Notes: generated by a model not told the origin, from the sequence alone. DNA of 64,000 nt from CADEGL01 sp050180485 (GCA_050180485.1 JBFXED010000023.1:1-64000); one strand, 5' to 3'; positions 55,407-63,466 are shown, counted from the first letter of the stretch. Program-made: numbers and translations.

Positions 55407-56132
55407 ATGCGCCTGACCGATTTCGACGTCCTGACCTTCGACATCATCGGCACCCTGATCGATTTCGAGTCCGGCGTGCTCAACTGGGTGCGCCCGCGCG
55501 TCCTGCGCGCGAAGCCGGAGGCCACCGACCAGGAGATGCTGGAGGCCTATGCGCGGTCGCAAAGCGCCGTGCGCAAGGCGGAGCCCAAGCTTTCCTTCAG
55601 CGGCCGCGCGCCGAAGATCTGGAACGGCATCGCGAAGGAATACGGCATCGAGGTTCAGCCGGGCGACGGCGCGGCGTTCCTGGCATCCGCGCGCAACTGG
55701 CCGGCGTTCCCGGATTCGGTCGAGGCGCTTGCCTATCTCAAGCGCAACTACCGCCACTTGGTGGCGGTCACCAACGGCGACCGCGTCTCGGCGCGCGCCA
55801 TGGCACAGACCTTGGGCTCGCCGTTCTTCGCGGTCATCACCGAGGAGGACATGGGTGTGTCCAAGCCCGACCCCAAAGCGTTCGATTATTTTCTGGGCTA
55901 TATCGCGAAGCTGGGCGTGCCGAAGGAGCGCGTGTTGCACGTGGCGCAAAGCCAGTATCACGATATCGGCACGGCGCGGAAAATCGGCCTGGCCTCCACC
56001 TGGGTCTATCGCCGCCACGGCAAGTCGGGATACGGCGGCACGCAGACGCCACCCGAATTCACCAAGCCGGACTTCCTGGTCACCAGCCTCGCGGGGCTGG
56101 TCGCGCTCCATGAGGAAGATCTGCGGGCCTAA
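55407..56132 (+). CDS. HAD hydrolase, haloacid dehalogenase type II-like
   Basis: This is about 241 residues. Motif I is LTFDIIGTLIDFESG: the nucleophilic Asp is present but the second Asp of the phosphatase DxD is Ile, as in 2-haloacid dehalogenases (DxYGT). VAVTNGDR is motif II, the Lys is in SKPDPKAFDYF, and LHVAQSQYHDIGTARKIGLA is the acidic motif. Either dehalogenation or an unknown hydrolysis is possible. ATG 55407 is preferred over GTG 55395. The antiporter gene follows after 3 bases. Confidence 0.8.
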   Translation: MRLTDFDVLTFDIIGTLIDFESGVLNWVRPRVLRAKPEATDQEMLEAYARSQSAVRKAEPKLSFSGRAPKIWNGIAKEYGIEVQPGDGAAFLASARNWPAFPDSVEALAYLKRNYRHLVAVTNGDRVSARAMAQTLGSPFFAVITEEDMGVSKPDPKAFDYFLGYIAKLGVPKERVLHVAQSQYHDIGTARKIGLASTWVYRRHGKSGYGGTQTPPEFTKPDFLVTSLAGLVALHEEDLRA

Positions 56133-56135
56133 CCA

Positions 56136-57857
56136 ATGCCGCATGAAACATCTCTGATCGCCTTGATGGCGATCGGGTTGGTTTTTGCCTTTGCCTTCGG
56201 TTTCGTGGCCAGCAAGTTGCGCCTGCCGCCGCTTGTTGGTTATCTATTGGCTGGCATCGCCATGGGGCCGTTCACGCCGGGTTTCGTCGGTGATGTCCAT
56301 CTGGCGCTTGAACTGGCCGAGATCGGCGTGATCCTTCTCATGTTCGGTGTCGGCCTGCATTTCTCAGCGGCCGATCTCCGGGCCGTGCGGTCTGTGGCCG
56401 TCCCCGGCGGTATCCTCCAGATCCTGGTCGCGACCGCGATCGGCGCCGCGCTGGCGATGTCGTGGGGCTGGAGTCTCGGCGCCGGCATCGTGTTGGGCCT
56501 ATCGCTGTCGGTCGCCAGCACCGTCGTGCTGCTGCGTGCGCTCGATGACCGCAACTCGATCGAAACAGTCAACGGCCGCGTGGCGGTCGGCTGGCTGATC
56601 GTCGAAGACCTGGCCATGGTGCTGGCCTTGGTCCTGCTGCCGGCATTCGCCGAAATTATGGGCGGTAGCAAAGCCGCGGGTGCGTCCGACGGAAGCTTGC
56701 TTGTTTCGTTGGCCGCGACACTTGGCAAGGTGGTCGCCTTCGTCGTCCTCGCCCTGACGATCGGCCCGCGGATTGTGCCGTGGCTCCTGTCGCAAGTGGC
56801 GCGCTCGGGATCGCGCGAATTGTTCACGCTTTCGGTCTTGGCCGTGGCGCTGGGTATCGCCTTTGGCTCGGCCAAGCTGTTCGGTGTCTCCTTCGCGCTG
56901 GGCGCTTTCTTTGCGGGCGTCATCCTAAGCGAATCCGATCTCAGCCATAAGGCGGCCGAGGATTCATTACCGCTGCAGGATGCCTTCGCGGTGCTGTTCT
57001 TCGTCTCCGTCGGCATGTTGTTCGATCCTTCGATCCTGGTGCGCGAGCCTTGGGCGGTGGCGGCTGTGCTGGCGGTGATCCTGTTCGGCAAGTCGCTGGC
57101 CGCCTTCGTCATCGTGATCGGGTTGGGTTATCCGGCCACGACGGCGATCACGGTTTCGGCCGCACTGGCCCAGATTGGCGAGTTCACCTTCATTTTGGCC
57201 GGTCTCGGCCTCACGCTCGGGATATTGCCGCCCGAAGGGCGCGACCTGCTGCTCGCGGGCGGTATCCTGTCCATCACCTTCAATCCGCTGATGTTCTGGG
57301 CGGCCGAGCGCTTGTCCGGGCGTCTTCGTCCCCGCGCGGGCAGCAGACGCGATCTGCGGCTTTCGGCGCTGCGCGGTGAACTGGATCGTACGCAGCATGA
57401 AAAGGAAGCCAAGCAAGGCGCCTATCACGGCCTGCGCACTGGCGACTTGGCGCGCAAGCTGACCATGTTCGAAGGGTTGGACGGTGCCGAGCGGGAAGAG
57501 CTTCTGACGTTGTTCCGCCCGCGCGCGGCGCTGCCCGGTGAGCGCATCATCCGCAAGGGCGACCGCGCCGACGCCGCTTTCTTCATTTCCTCCGGTTCCG
57601 TCGAAGTGGACGTGGAAGGTGGCGAGTCAGTCCGCCTGGGCCCCGGCGAGTTTTTCGGCGAGATGGCGCTGCTTTCGGGCATGCGCCGATCGGCTGACGT
57701 GACGGCCATCGATTATTCACAGCTTCTCGCGCTCAACCAACGCGAGTTCCGCCGCTTCTTGACCAAGTATCCGTCCTTGCGCGCACGCATCGACGAGGTG
57801 GCCGCGCAACGCACCGAAATGAACAAGCGTCGGCGCGAGACGCCAGCCGCGTCCTAA
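56136..57857 (+). CDS. CPA2 cation:proton antiporter with C-terminal cNMP-binding domain
   Basis: This 573-residue protein has an N-terminal Na_H_exchanger domain of about 12 spans (LRLPPLVGYLLAGIAMGPFT, EIGVILLMFGVGLHFSAADL, LFGVSFALGAFFAGVILSES). After a basic linker, residues 441-555 form a cyclic-nucleotide-binding fold: MFEGLDGAEREELLTLF, GERIIRKGDRADAAFFISSG and the cassette PGEFFGEMALLSGMRRSADV. The RCK/TrkA-N domain of KefB/YbaL proteins is missing. Gating of potassium or sodium/proton exchange by a nucleotide is inferred. Confidence 0.9.
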   Translation: MPHETSLIALMAIGLVFAFAFGFVASKLRLPPLVGYLLAGIAMGPFTPGFVGDVHLALELAEIGVILLMFGVGLHFSAADLRAVRSVAVPGGILQILVATAIGAALAMSWGWSLGAGIVLGLSLSVASTVVLLRALDDRNSIETVNGRVAVGWLIVEDLAMVLALVLLPAFAEIMGGSKAAGASDGSLLVSLAATLGKVVAFVVLALTIGPRIVPWLLSQVARSGSRELFTLSVLAVALGIAFGSAKLFGVSFALGAFFAGVILSESDLSHKAAEDSLPLQDAFAVLFFVSVGMLFDPSILVREPWAVAAVLAVILFGKSLAAFVIVIGLGYPATTAITVSAALAQIGEFTFILAGLGLTLGILPPEGRDLLLAGGILSITFNPLMFWAAERLSGRLRPRAGSRRDLRLSALRGELDRTQHEKEAKQGAYHGLRTGDLARKLTMFEGLDGAEREELLTLFRPRAALPGERIIRKGDRADAAFFISSGSVEVDVEGGESVRLGPGEFFGEMALLSGMRRSADVTAIDYSQLLALNQREFRRFLTKYPSLRARIDEVAAQRTEMNKRRRETPAAS

Positions 57858-57925
57858 CCGACCTCCACCGGGAACCTCGCGCCGCGCTTCCGGGTTGACC
57901 TCCGGGGCAGAGGCGGAGGCCGTGC

Positions 57926-58879
57926 GTGAACACCAGTCTGACCCCCGAGCGCATCAATGCTCTCGCCGATATGGCATGGGCATGGATGCTGGCGTTTCTG
58001 CCGCGTCTCGGCATCGCCATCATCATCCTGATTGCCGGCGTGATGATCTCGCGCTGGGCCGGGCGCGCCATTTCGAATGTGGCCGCGCGCACGCATCAGG
58101 TAGACCCGACCGCGACGCCGGTCCTGGGCTCGTTGATCCGTTACGGCATCCTGATCCTGGCCATCGTCTGGGCACTCGGACAGTTGGGGATTCAGACGAC
58201 GTCGCTCCTGGCCGTGCTGGGCGCGGCGGGCTTGGCCATCGGCCTGGCATTGCAGGGCACGCTGTCCAACATCTCGGCCGGCATCATGCTTCTGTGGCTG
58301 CGGCCGTTCCGCGCGGGCGACTATATCGAGGTTGGACCGGCGGTTCCGACATTGGCCGGCACGGTGCGCGAAATCGGTCTGTTCGGCACCAATCTTGAGA
58401 CCTTCGACGGGCTTTTCGTGTTCGCCCCCAATTCCGCGATCTGGAACCAGCCGCTGCGCAACCATACGCGCGCATCGGGGCGGCTGCTCAGTTTCAACGT
58501 GACCATTCCCGCCGATGCCGACGTGAACCGCGCGCGCGATGTCCTGATCGACTTGGCCGCGCGCGATGCCGGCGTCCTGCGCGACCCGCCGCCCAACGTC
58601 TTCGTCGAAAGCTACGGCGCGGGCGGCATTGTCCTGACCGTGCGGGCCTGGGTGGCGCAAGCAAGCTTCGCCGAGCTGCAGCGCACATTGCTAGAGGACG
58701 CGCGCCGCGCCCTCGGCGCCGAGGAGGACATGGTGCCCAAGGAGATCATCCGCACGGTACCGTGCGGTCGCCGACCCCTCGCGCCTGACAGGCGCCTCCC
58801 GCGCGCGGCCCCGCGCGGTCCCGGTGCGATAGAGGGGGCGCCTGGGAACTTTGCAACGATTGCGACGTTATCGATGTGA
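57926..58879 (+). CDS. Small-conductance mechanosensitive channel, MscS family
   Basis: This is up to 317 residues from GTG 57926 behind GGCGGAGG. Three spans (LAFLPRLGIAIIILIAGVMI, LGSLIRYGILILAIVWALGQ, LLAVLGAAGLAIGLALQGTL) are followed by the pore helix and SNISAGIMLLWLRPFRAGDY. A beta domain with FDGLFVFAPNSAIWNQPLRN and the C-terminal alpha/beta domain complete the channel. It releases solutes on hypo-osmotic shock. The last 35 residues (CGRRPLAPDRRLPRAAPRGP) are not family-like and span two DNA palindromes, so a recent C-terminal frameshift or read-through is possible. Confidence 0.85.
   Translation: MNTSLTPERINALADMAWAWMLAFLPRLGIAIIILIAGVMISRWAGRAISNVAARTHQVDPTATPVLGSLIRYGILILAIVWALGQLGIQTTSLLAVLGAAGLAIGLALQGTLSNISAGIMLLWLRPFRAGDYIEVGPAVPTLAGTVREIGLFGTNLETFDGLFVFAPNSAIWNQPLRNHTRASGRLLSFNVTIPADADVNRARDVLIDLAARDAGVLRDPPPNVFVESYGAGGIVLTVRAWVAQASFAELQRTLLEDARRALGAEEDMVPKEIIRTVPCGRRPLAPDRRLPRAAPRGPGAIEGAPGNFATIATLSM
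58750..58795. repeat. Two palindromes in the MscS 3' end
   Basis: CCGCACGGTACCGTGCGG (58750-58767) is an 18-bp perfect palindrome with no spacer. GCGCCTGACAGGCGC (58781-58795) is a 6-bp stem with a 3-base loop. Both fall within the non-conserved C-terminal codons of the MscS gene and could belong to its 3' regulatory region. Confidence 0.5.
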
Positions 58880-58927
58880 ACGGCTGGACCAGGTCCGGCC
58901 TCGCATCAACGCAGCTTCGAGGTATCC

Positions 58928-59245
58928 ATGACCTTCATGCGCATCCTGTTCGCCCTCGTGATCGCGGGCTTCATCGCCGGGCCGTTGGCGGCCTGCGCCG
59001 GCACGCGTACCACGGAAAGCACCGGCGAATACGTCGACGACTCGGTGGTCAGCAATAAGGTTCGCGCCCAATTGCTCGGCGACAAGGACCTCAACATGTT
59101 CAAGATCGACGTCACCACCTTCAAGGGCGAGGTCCAGCTCTCCGGCTTTGTCGACAATGCCGCCGCCAAGGCGCGCGCGACCCAAGTGGCTCAGAGCGTC
59201 GAGGGTGTGAAGATGGTCCACAACAATCTGGTCGTGAAGCAGTAG
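58928..59245 (+). CDS. BON-domain lipoprotein (OsmY-like)
   Basis: This 105-residue protein has a lipoprotein signal with lipobox PLAAC. One BON domain follows: DDSVVSNKVRAQLLGDKDLN, MFKIDVTTFKGEVQLSGFVD and VEGVKMVHNNLVVK. BON domains are proposed to bind phospholipid membranes and osmotic stress proteins often carry them. Its position after CPA2 and MscS genes fits an osmotic-stress theme. A terminator follows at once. Confidence 0.88.
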   Translation: MTFMRILFALVIAGFIAGPLAACAGTRTTESTGEYVDDSVVSNKVRAQLLGDKDLNMFKIDVTTFKGEVQLSGFVDNAAAKARATQVAQSVEGVKMVHNNLVVKQ

Positions 59246-59272
59246 CCCTTCGTCGCACTTGTGCGAAGAAGA

Positions 59273-59302
59273 GAAGGGGAAGGCACCGGCCTTCCCCTTT
59301 TT
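59273..59302 (+). terminator. Terminator after the BON lipoprotein gene
   Basis: AAGGGGAAGGC (59274-59284) and GCCTTCCCCTT (59289-59299) form an 11-bp perfect stem with a 4-base loop and run into TTTTT. It stands between the lipoprotein gene and the convergent AI-2E transporter gene. A purine-rich complement on the other strand means it may also work in reverse. Confidence 0.85.
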
Positions 59303-59322
59303 CATATGCCTGGCGCCCGCGG

Positions 59323-60330
59323 CTAAATCAGGCGTCGCGCCTGCAGCTCTTCCTTGACGTAGGCATAGAAGACCGGCGCCGCGATCGCGCCCGCGACGCC
59401 GAACCAGGCGTCCATGACCAGCATGGCGATCAGGATTTCCCACGCGCGGGCGTTGATGCGGCCGCCGATGATGCGGGCGTTGACGAAGTATTCCAACTTG
59501 TGGATGCACACCAGATAAAGCAGCGACGCCGCCGCGACATAGGCCGAGACGCTCAGGCTTACCATCACGATGACGGTGTTGGAGATCAGGTTGCCGACCA
59601 CCGGCAGGAGCCCCGCCACGAAGGTGATGGCAACCATCGTCTGCTTGAGCGGCAGGTTCACGCCGAAGGACGGCAGCACCAAATACAGGTAAGCCGCGGT
59701 CAGCGCCGTGTTCAGCGCCGAAATGCGGATTTGCGCGAAGACCACCTTGCGGAACGACAAGCGGAACATCGCGGCGCGATCGCCCAGCGCCCGGGCCAGG
59801 GGGCGGCGATGCTCCGCCAGCGCCGGGTCGTGGAAGGCGGTCAGGGCGCCGATCACCATGCCGATCAAGATATAAACGAGGATACGCGCGACATGCTCGC
59901 CCGCGCCGCGCAACTCGCCCGCGTGCGAGCGCAGCCAGTTCGACACCATCGATTGCCATTCCTCGACCGTGGCCGGCAGATAGGCCGCTGTCCAGGTGGG
60001 CAGGTGGAGGCGTGCGGTGTCCGCGACGTCGGCCATCTTGCGCAGAAGCGCCACCAGGTTGCCGGTCGTCATGGAAGCGACGATGCCGATCACGCCGAAG
60101 GTCAATCCCGTCACGATCAGCGCCGACAGAAGGGCGACCGCGACCGCCTTGGCCCACCGGCCCGGAACGCCGATGCGTGCATGGCCCGCTGCCGCGGCCA
60201 GCATGTGGACCAGTTCGTAGACCAGAAGCCCGGCCAGAAGCCCGGCCAGGAGGCCGAGCTTCAGCACCGCGAACAGTGCCACGGCGGCCATCAGCCAGGA
60301 GGCCACGTCGTAGCGGTCGAGTTTCGTCAT
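59323..60330 (-). CDS. AI-2E-family transporter
   Basis: This 335-residue membrane protein has seven or eight spans. Family features are FGVIGIVASMTTGNLVALLR, SALNTALTAAYLYLVLPSFG, TFVAGLLPVVGNLISNTVIV and VCIHKLEYFVNARIIGGRIN. The family (YdiK, PerM, TqsA) exports autoinducer-2 or other solutes, or exchanges Na+/H+; the substrate is not predictable here. The stop is 20 bases from the terminator of the convergent gene. Confidence 0.9.
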   Translation of the reverse strand: MTKLDRYDVASWLMAAVALFAVLKLGLLAGLLAGLLVYELVHMLAAAAGHARIGVPGRWAKAVAVALLSALIVTGLTFGVIGIVASMTTGNLVALLRKMADVADTARLHLPTWTAAYLPATVEEWQSMVSNWLRSHAGELRGAGEHVARILVYILIGMVIGALTAFHDPALAEHRRPLARALGDRAAMFRLSFRKVVFAQIRISALNTALTAAYLYLVLPSFGVNLPLKQTMVAITFVAGLLPVVGNLISNTVIVMVSLSVSAYVAAASLLYLVCIHKLEYFVNARIIGGRINARAWEILIAMLVMDAWFGVAGAIAAPVFYAYVKEELQARRLI

Positions 60331-60572
60331 GAAGCGTGAAGGACGAAGCGCATGGGCGAAGCGAGGATACGACGGCGTAGCGAAAACGTCACGATATCGG
60401 CCGCGACCCCGTGACCACTCCGTGATCGGGCTCGAAAGGGGCGACTTTCCACTTTGTTAGCCAGGAATTGCGGCCTAAATCTGACGGCGCCGGGCCTGGG
60501 CTCGGCACCTGTGGGCGTTTCGGGGAACTGCCGCGGGCCTTAGTCAATGTTTGGGCCAAGAGGTTTCCCGTA

Positions 60573-61211
60573 ATGCCAAAGATCGCGATGAAAGCGGCGC
60601 TCGTCGCCACCACTCTCCTTACATCGTCCGCTGCGATAGCCGCGGAACCCAATTGGTATGCGAGCGGCGCGGGCGGCGCGACTTGGTTCGAACAGGCTGA
60701 CGGCCAAGCGAACGGCAACTCGCTCGAGACCTCGTTCGACACCGGCTATGTCTTTCTGGGCGCCGGCGGTTACAGGTTCGGCAACGGCTTCCGCGCCGAG
60801 GGCGAACTCGGCTATCGCCGTTCATCGGCGGACACGACCCAGGTCAACAGCGGGCCGGAGTTCAACACCGAGGGCAGCATGTCCGCCTTGAGCTTCATGG
60901 CCAACGGCTACTACGACTTCGATGTCGGCATGAAGATCAAGCCGTATATCGGCGGCGGCATCGGTGTGGCGCGCGTATCGGCCAACGACCTGCGCTTCAA
61001 TGGCAGCCAATTGGCGGATGACAGCGACGCGGTGTTCGCCTATCAGGCCATCGGCGGCCTGGGCTACGACCTGACCCAGAATCTTACCGCGTTCGTCGAG
61101 TACCGTTACTTCGCGACGCTCGACCCCACCTTCAATGCAACGAGCGGCGGCGATTACGAATCCCAGTTCATGAGTCACAACGCGCTATTGGGCGTCCGCT
61201 ACAACTTCTGA
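60573..61211 (+). CDS. Outer-membrane beta-barrel protein
   Basis: This is about 212 residues with a signal peptide (MKAALVATTLLTSSAAIAAE) and an eight-stranded barrel of the Omp25/P44-type. Features are GYVFLGAGGYRFGNGFRAEG, MKIKPYIGGGIGVARVSAND, YDLTQNLTAFVEYRYFA and the terminal GVRYNF. Proteins of this type are structural or surface components. ATG 60573 is the first codon that leads into the signal peptide. It ends shortly before a strong terminator. Confidence 0.85.
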   Translation: MPKIAMKAALVATTLLTSSAAIAAEPNWYASGAGGATWFEQADGQANGNSLETSFDTGYVFLGAGGYRFGNGFRAEGELGYRRSSADTTQVNSGPEFNTEGSMSALSFMANGYYDFDVGMKIKPYIGGGIGVARVSANDLRFNGSQLADDSDAVFAYQAIGGLGYDLTQNLTAFVEYRYFATLDPTFNATSGGDYESQFMSHNALLGVRYNF

Positions 61212-61235
61212 CGCGTCTTGGCTTTGCGAGCACTA

Positions 61236-61267
61236 CCCGCCGGGTTCCGCCCGGCGGGCCTTTTTTT
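61236..61267 (+). terminator. Terminator after the beta-barrel gene
   Basis: CCCGCCGGG (61236-61244) and CCCGGCGGG (61250-61258) make a 9-bp stem with a 5-base loop, followed by CCTTTTTTTA. It is an intrinsic terminator for the outer-membrane protein gene and lies right before the stop of the convergent SDR gene. Confidence 0.88.
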
Positions 61268-61268
61268 A

Positions 61269-61979
61269 TCAGAACGCGGAATCGGTCGGCATCACCACGA
61301 TGTCGCGGATGCAGACATGGGGCGGCCGCGTCGCGCAGAACAGCACGATCTCGGCCAGCTCCTCCGCCGCGATGAAAGTGGGGTTGCCCAGGCGCCGCGC
61401 GTATTCCTCGAAGCTGATGCCCATGTGGGCGTGGATGTCGGTCTTAATCAGGCCGGGTGCGATGTTGATGACGCGCACGCCGTGCCGCGCCTCGGCCTGC
61501 TGCAGCGATTCGCCGAGCGAACGCACGGCCGCCTTGCAGGCGTGATAGATCTCGCCCGAGGGTCCCGGCTTGCGATCGCCGATGGACGAGATGTTGACGA
61601 TCGTGCCGCCCTTGCGCGCGATCATGCCGGGCAGCACGGCCTTGATGCCATGCACCACGCCGCGGAACAGGACGTCGATTTCCCGGTCCATGTCCGCCAG
61701 CGCGCGGTTCTCGAACGCGCCGATCCCGATCATGCCCGCGTTGTTGACCAAAACCCCGGTGGGGCCGAATACGTCCTCGGCTTGGGCGATGGCGTCCGCC
61801 AGACCTTGCGCATCGGCCACGTCTACGCGCGCCGTCCGAATGCGCTCCGACCCTACTTCCGGCGGCTCGATACAGCGAGACAACAGAAGCACCGGATGGC
61901 CCGCCCGGCGGAAAGCGTCCGCGACGGCTCGGCCAATGCCGGCGCTGGCACCGGTGATGACGGCAAGGGGCTTGTCCAT
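61269..61979 (-). CDS. Short-chain dehydrogenase/reductase (classical SDR)
   Basis: This is about 236 residues. The NAD(P) loop TGASAGIGRA is at 9-18, NNAG at 79-82 and the catalytic triad S131/S132, Y145 and K149 in IYHACKAA. The sequence PGLIKTDIHAHMGISFEEYA follows. Family members reduce or oxidise a wide range of alcohols and ketones; the substrate is not evident. ATG 61979 is the first start before the strand. It is convergent with the beta-barrel gene. Confidence 0.9.
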   Translation of the reverse strand: MDKPLAVITGASAGIGRAVADAFRRAGHPVLLLSRCIEPPEVGSERIRTARVDVADAQGLADAIAQAEDVFGPTGVLVNNAGMIGIGAFENRALADMDREIDVLFRGVVHGIKAVLPGMIARKGGTIVNISSIGDRKPGPSGEIYHACKAAVRSLGESLQQAEARHGVRVINIAPGLIKTDIHAHMGISFEEYARRLGNPTFIAAEELAEIVLFCATRPPHVCIRDIVVMPTDSAF

Positions 61980-62102
61980 CGTGACCTCCGGGTTCGCACC
62001 GCCGCATTGTACCGGCAAAGTCGAGGCCTGCCGCTGTACGGCGCGGTAATTGCACGGGATGCGCCTCTGGCGATAGGCTGCGCCGGTCGAAAAGGGGGCC
62101 CT

Positions 62103-62333
62103 ATGAAACGTTTGCTTATTGTGGCGTTCGTGCTCGCGCTGGCGGGGTGCATCAGCAAGCAGGACGAAGTCGCGAACGCCGAAAGCGCGTGCATCGCCAA
62201 GGGCGTCATGCCCAGCGATCCGGGCTTCAACAAATGCATGGTCGACAGCGACCTGGCGGCGCAGAAGGAAATGAGCGACGAGATGGACGCCCAGGAGGTG
62301 CAGGACTCCGCCATGATGGCGTGCTGCTGGTGA
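62103..62333 (+). CDS. Tandem cysteine lipoprotein A
   Basis: This 76-residue protein has a lipobox at LALAGC (residue 16). The mature part has CIAKGVMPSDPGFNKCMVD, i.e. Cys-x14-Cys-Met, and ends MMACCW. The second half is acidic and Met-rich (MSDEMDAQEVQDSAM). It is the first of four adjacent paralogues. No known family is recognised. The TGA stop overlaps the ATG of the next gene (TGATG). Confidence 0.7.
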   Translation: MKRLLIVAFVLALAGCISKQDEVANAESACIAKGVMPSDPGFNKCMVDSDLAAQKEMSDEMDAQEVQDSAMMACCW

Positions 62334-62569
62334 TGCGCTGGTTGGCCGTTCCCTTCCTCATCCTGGCCCTCACGGCGTGCGAATCCGACAAGGAACGGCG
62401 TCAGGATGCGATGAACTACTGCAAGGGCTACGGTTTCCGGCCGGATACCAACGGCATGGATTACTGCATGCAGAAATACGCCGATACGCGCGAGCAGCAA
62501 TTCGAGGACGATTCCGAGGCGCAAATGGATGCGGACGACATGATGCTGATGGGGCCGCCTTGCTGCTGA
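62333..62569 (+). CDS. Tandem cysteine lipoprotein B
   Basis: This 78-residue protein has a lipobox at LALTAC (residues 11-16). The core CKGYGFRPDTNGMDYCMQK is Cys-x14-Cys-Met and the C-terminus is MMLMGPPCC. It starts inside the stop of gene A (TGATG), so translation is coupled. It is the second paralogue of the set; function unknown. Confidence 0.7.
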   Translation: MRWLAVPFLILALTACESDKERRQDAMNYCKGYGFRPDTNGMDYCMQKYADTREQQFEDDSEAQMDADDMMLMGPPCC

Positions 62570-62617
62570 CGATGCGATGGGACTGGGTTGTTCTTAACCC
62601 AGAATGTGGAGTGCCTA

Positions 62618-62866
62618 ATGAACCGGTTGGTTGTTTCCCTGCTGCTGGCCCTGGCGCTGGCGGCGTGCACCACGGCCGCCGAACAGAAGGCGGCGGACGA
62701 GAAGAAATGCGAAGGCTACGGCTTCAAACAAGGCTCGGATTCTTTCGCCAAGTGCATGATGGTGGTGGACCAGAACCGCGCGAAGATGCGGAACGACGAT
62801 ATGAACGCCATGCAGATGGAAGAAAGCATGATGATGGCCCCCGGATGCGCCGGCGCGTGCTGGTGA
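62618..62866 (+). CDS. Tandem cysteine lipoprotein C
   Basis: This 82-residue protein has a lipobox ALAAC near residue 17. The core CEGYGFKQGSDSFAKCMMV is Cys-x14-Cys-Met and the C-terminus is MMMAPGCAGACW. It is closest to paralogue D. ATG 62618 follows a GTGGAGTG site. Fold and function are unknown; the Met/Cys-rich end invites a metal-binding idea. Confidence 0.7.
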   Translation: MNRLVVSLLLALALAACTTAAEQKAADEKKCEGYGFKQGSDSFAKCMMVVDQNRAKMRNDDMNAMQMEESMMMAPGCAGACW

Positions 62867-62873
62867 ACGGCTG

Positions 62874-63152
62874 ATGCGGCTGGCCGCGCGGGACCCACGG
62901 GCGATCCGATTTCTGGCACCGCTTCTGGCCGGTCTGCTGCTGGCGGCCTGTACGTCGTCGGCCGAACTGAAGGCCCAGGATGAGAAAACCTGCGAGGGGC
63001 AGGGCAACAAACCCGGCAGCGACGAATTCGCCAAGTGTATGCTGACCCTTACGCAGAACCGCGAAAAGGAGCGGGATCAGGACATGAACGCGATACAGAG
63101 GCAGCAGCAGATCATGACGTCGCCCACCTGCCCCGCGGGCATGTGTTGGTAG
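62874..63152 (+). CDS. Tandem cysteine lipoprotein D
   Basis: This 92-residue protein has an N-terminal signal with a longer basic start (MRLAARDPRAIRFLAPLLAG) and lipobox LLAAC. The core CEGQGNKPGSDEFAKCMLT is again Cys-x14-Cys-Met, with C-terminus TCPAGMCW. It starts 8 bases after gene C. A GTGAC-GCCG-GTCAC palindrome (63164-63177) lies after its stop. Confidence 0.7.
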   Translation: MRLAARDPRAIRFLAPLLAGLLLAACTSSAELKAQDEKTCEGQGNKPGSDEFAKCMLTLTQNREKERDQDMNAIQRQQQIMTSPTCPAGMCW

Positions 63153-63239
63153 TGCCGGCCCCTGTGACGCCGGTCACTGCGGGCCTGGCCAAAACGCTGT
63201 GTCGTAATACTGGATGGAAGCATTGCGAAAGGAATGACG

Positions 63240-63353
63240 ATGCTACGCGTGTTTTTTCTGATCCTTGCCCTTGGCATCGGGGCCGCCGCCGTCACGGCCG
63301 GCCATGCCGAGCCCGGCGGCCCCATGGGCCGCGGCTGCGGAGCGAACTGCTGA
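63240..63353 (+). CDS. Secreted micro-peptide precursor 1 (37 aa)
   Basis: This 37-residue reading frame is a Sec signal peptide (MLRVFFLILALGIGAAAVTA, cleavage predicted after GHA) followed by the 14-residue mature part EPGGPMGRGCGANC. It has a good AAGGA site 6 bases before ATG 63240. The next gene overlaps its stop and encodes a close paralogue. It has only Cys 10 and Cys 14 in the mature part. No family is recognised; the paralogue is the main support that it is real. Confidence 0.6.
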   Translation: MLRVFFLILALGIGAAAVTAGHAEPGGPMGRGCGANC

Positions 63354-63466
63354 TGATCCGTGCGCTTCTTTTCTTGATCGCGCTGGGCTTGGCGATGGCA
63401 TCCGGTCCGGCGGGACAGGCCGAGCCGCGCGGCCCCATGGGGTCGGGCTGCGCGCCGAACTGTTAG
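63353..63466 (+). CDS. Secreted micro-peptide precursor 2 (37 aa)
   Basis: This 37-residue paralogue has signal MIRALLFLIALGLAMASGPA with cleavage predicted after GQA. The mature part EPRGPMGSGCAPNC is again 14 residues. It begins in the stop codon of gene 1 (TGATG) and matches it at EP-GPMG-GC--NC. The equal length, equal Cys positions and tandem layout argue for a real duplicated gene; function is unknown. Confidence 0.6.
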   Translation: MIRALLFLIALGLAMASGPAGQAEPRGPMGSGCAPNC

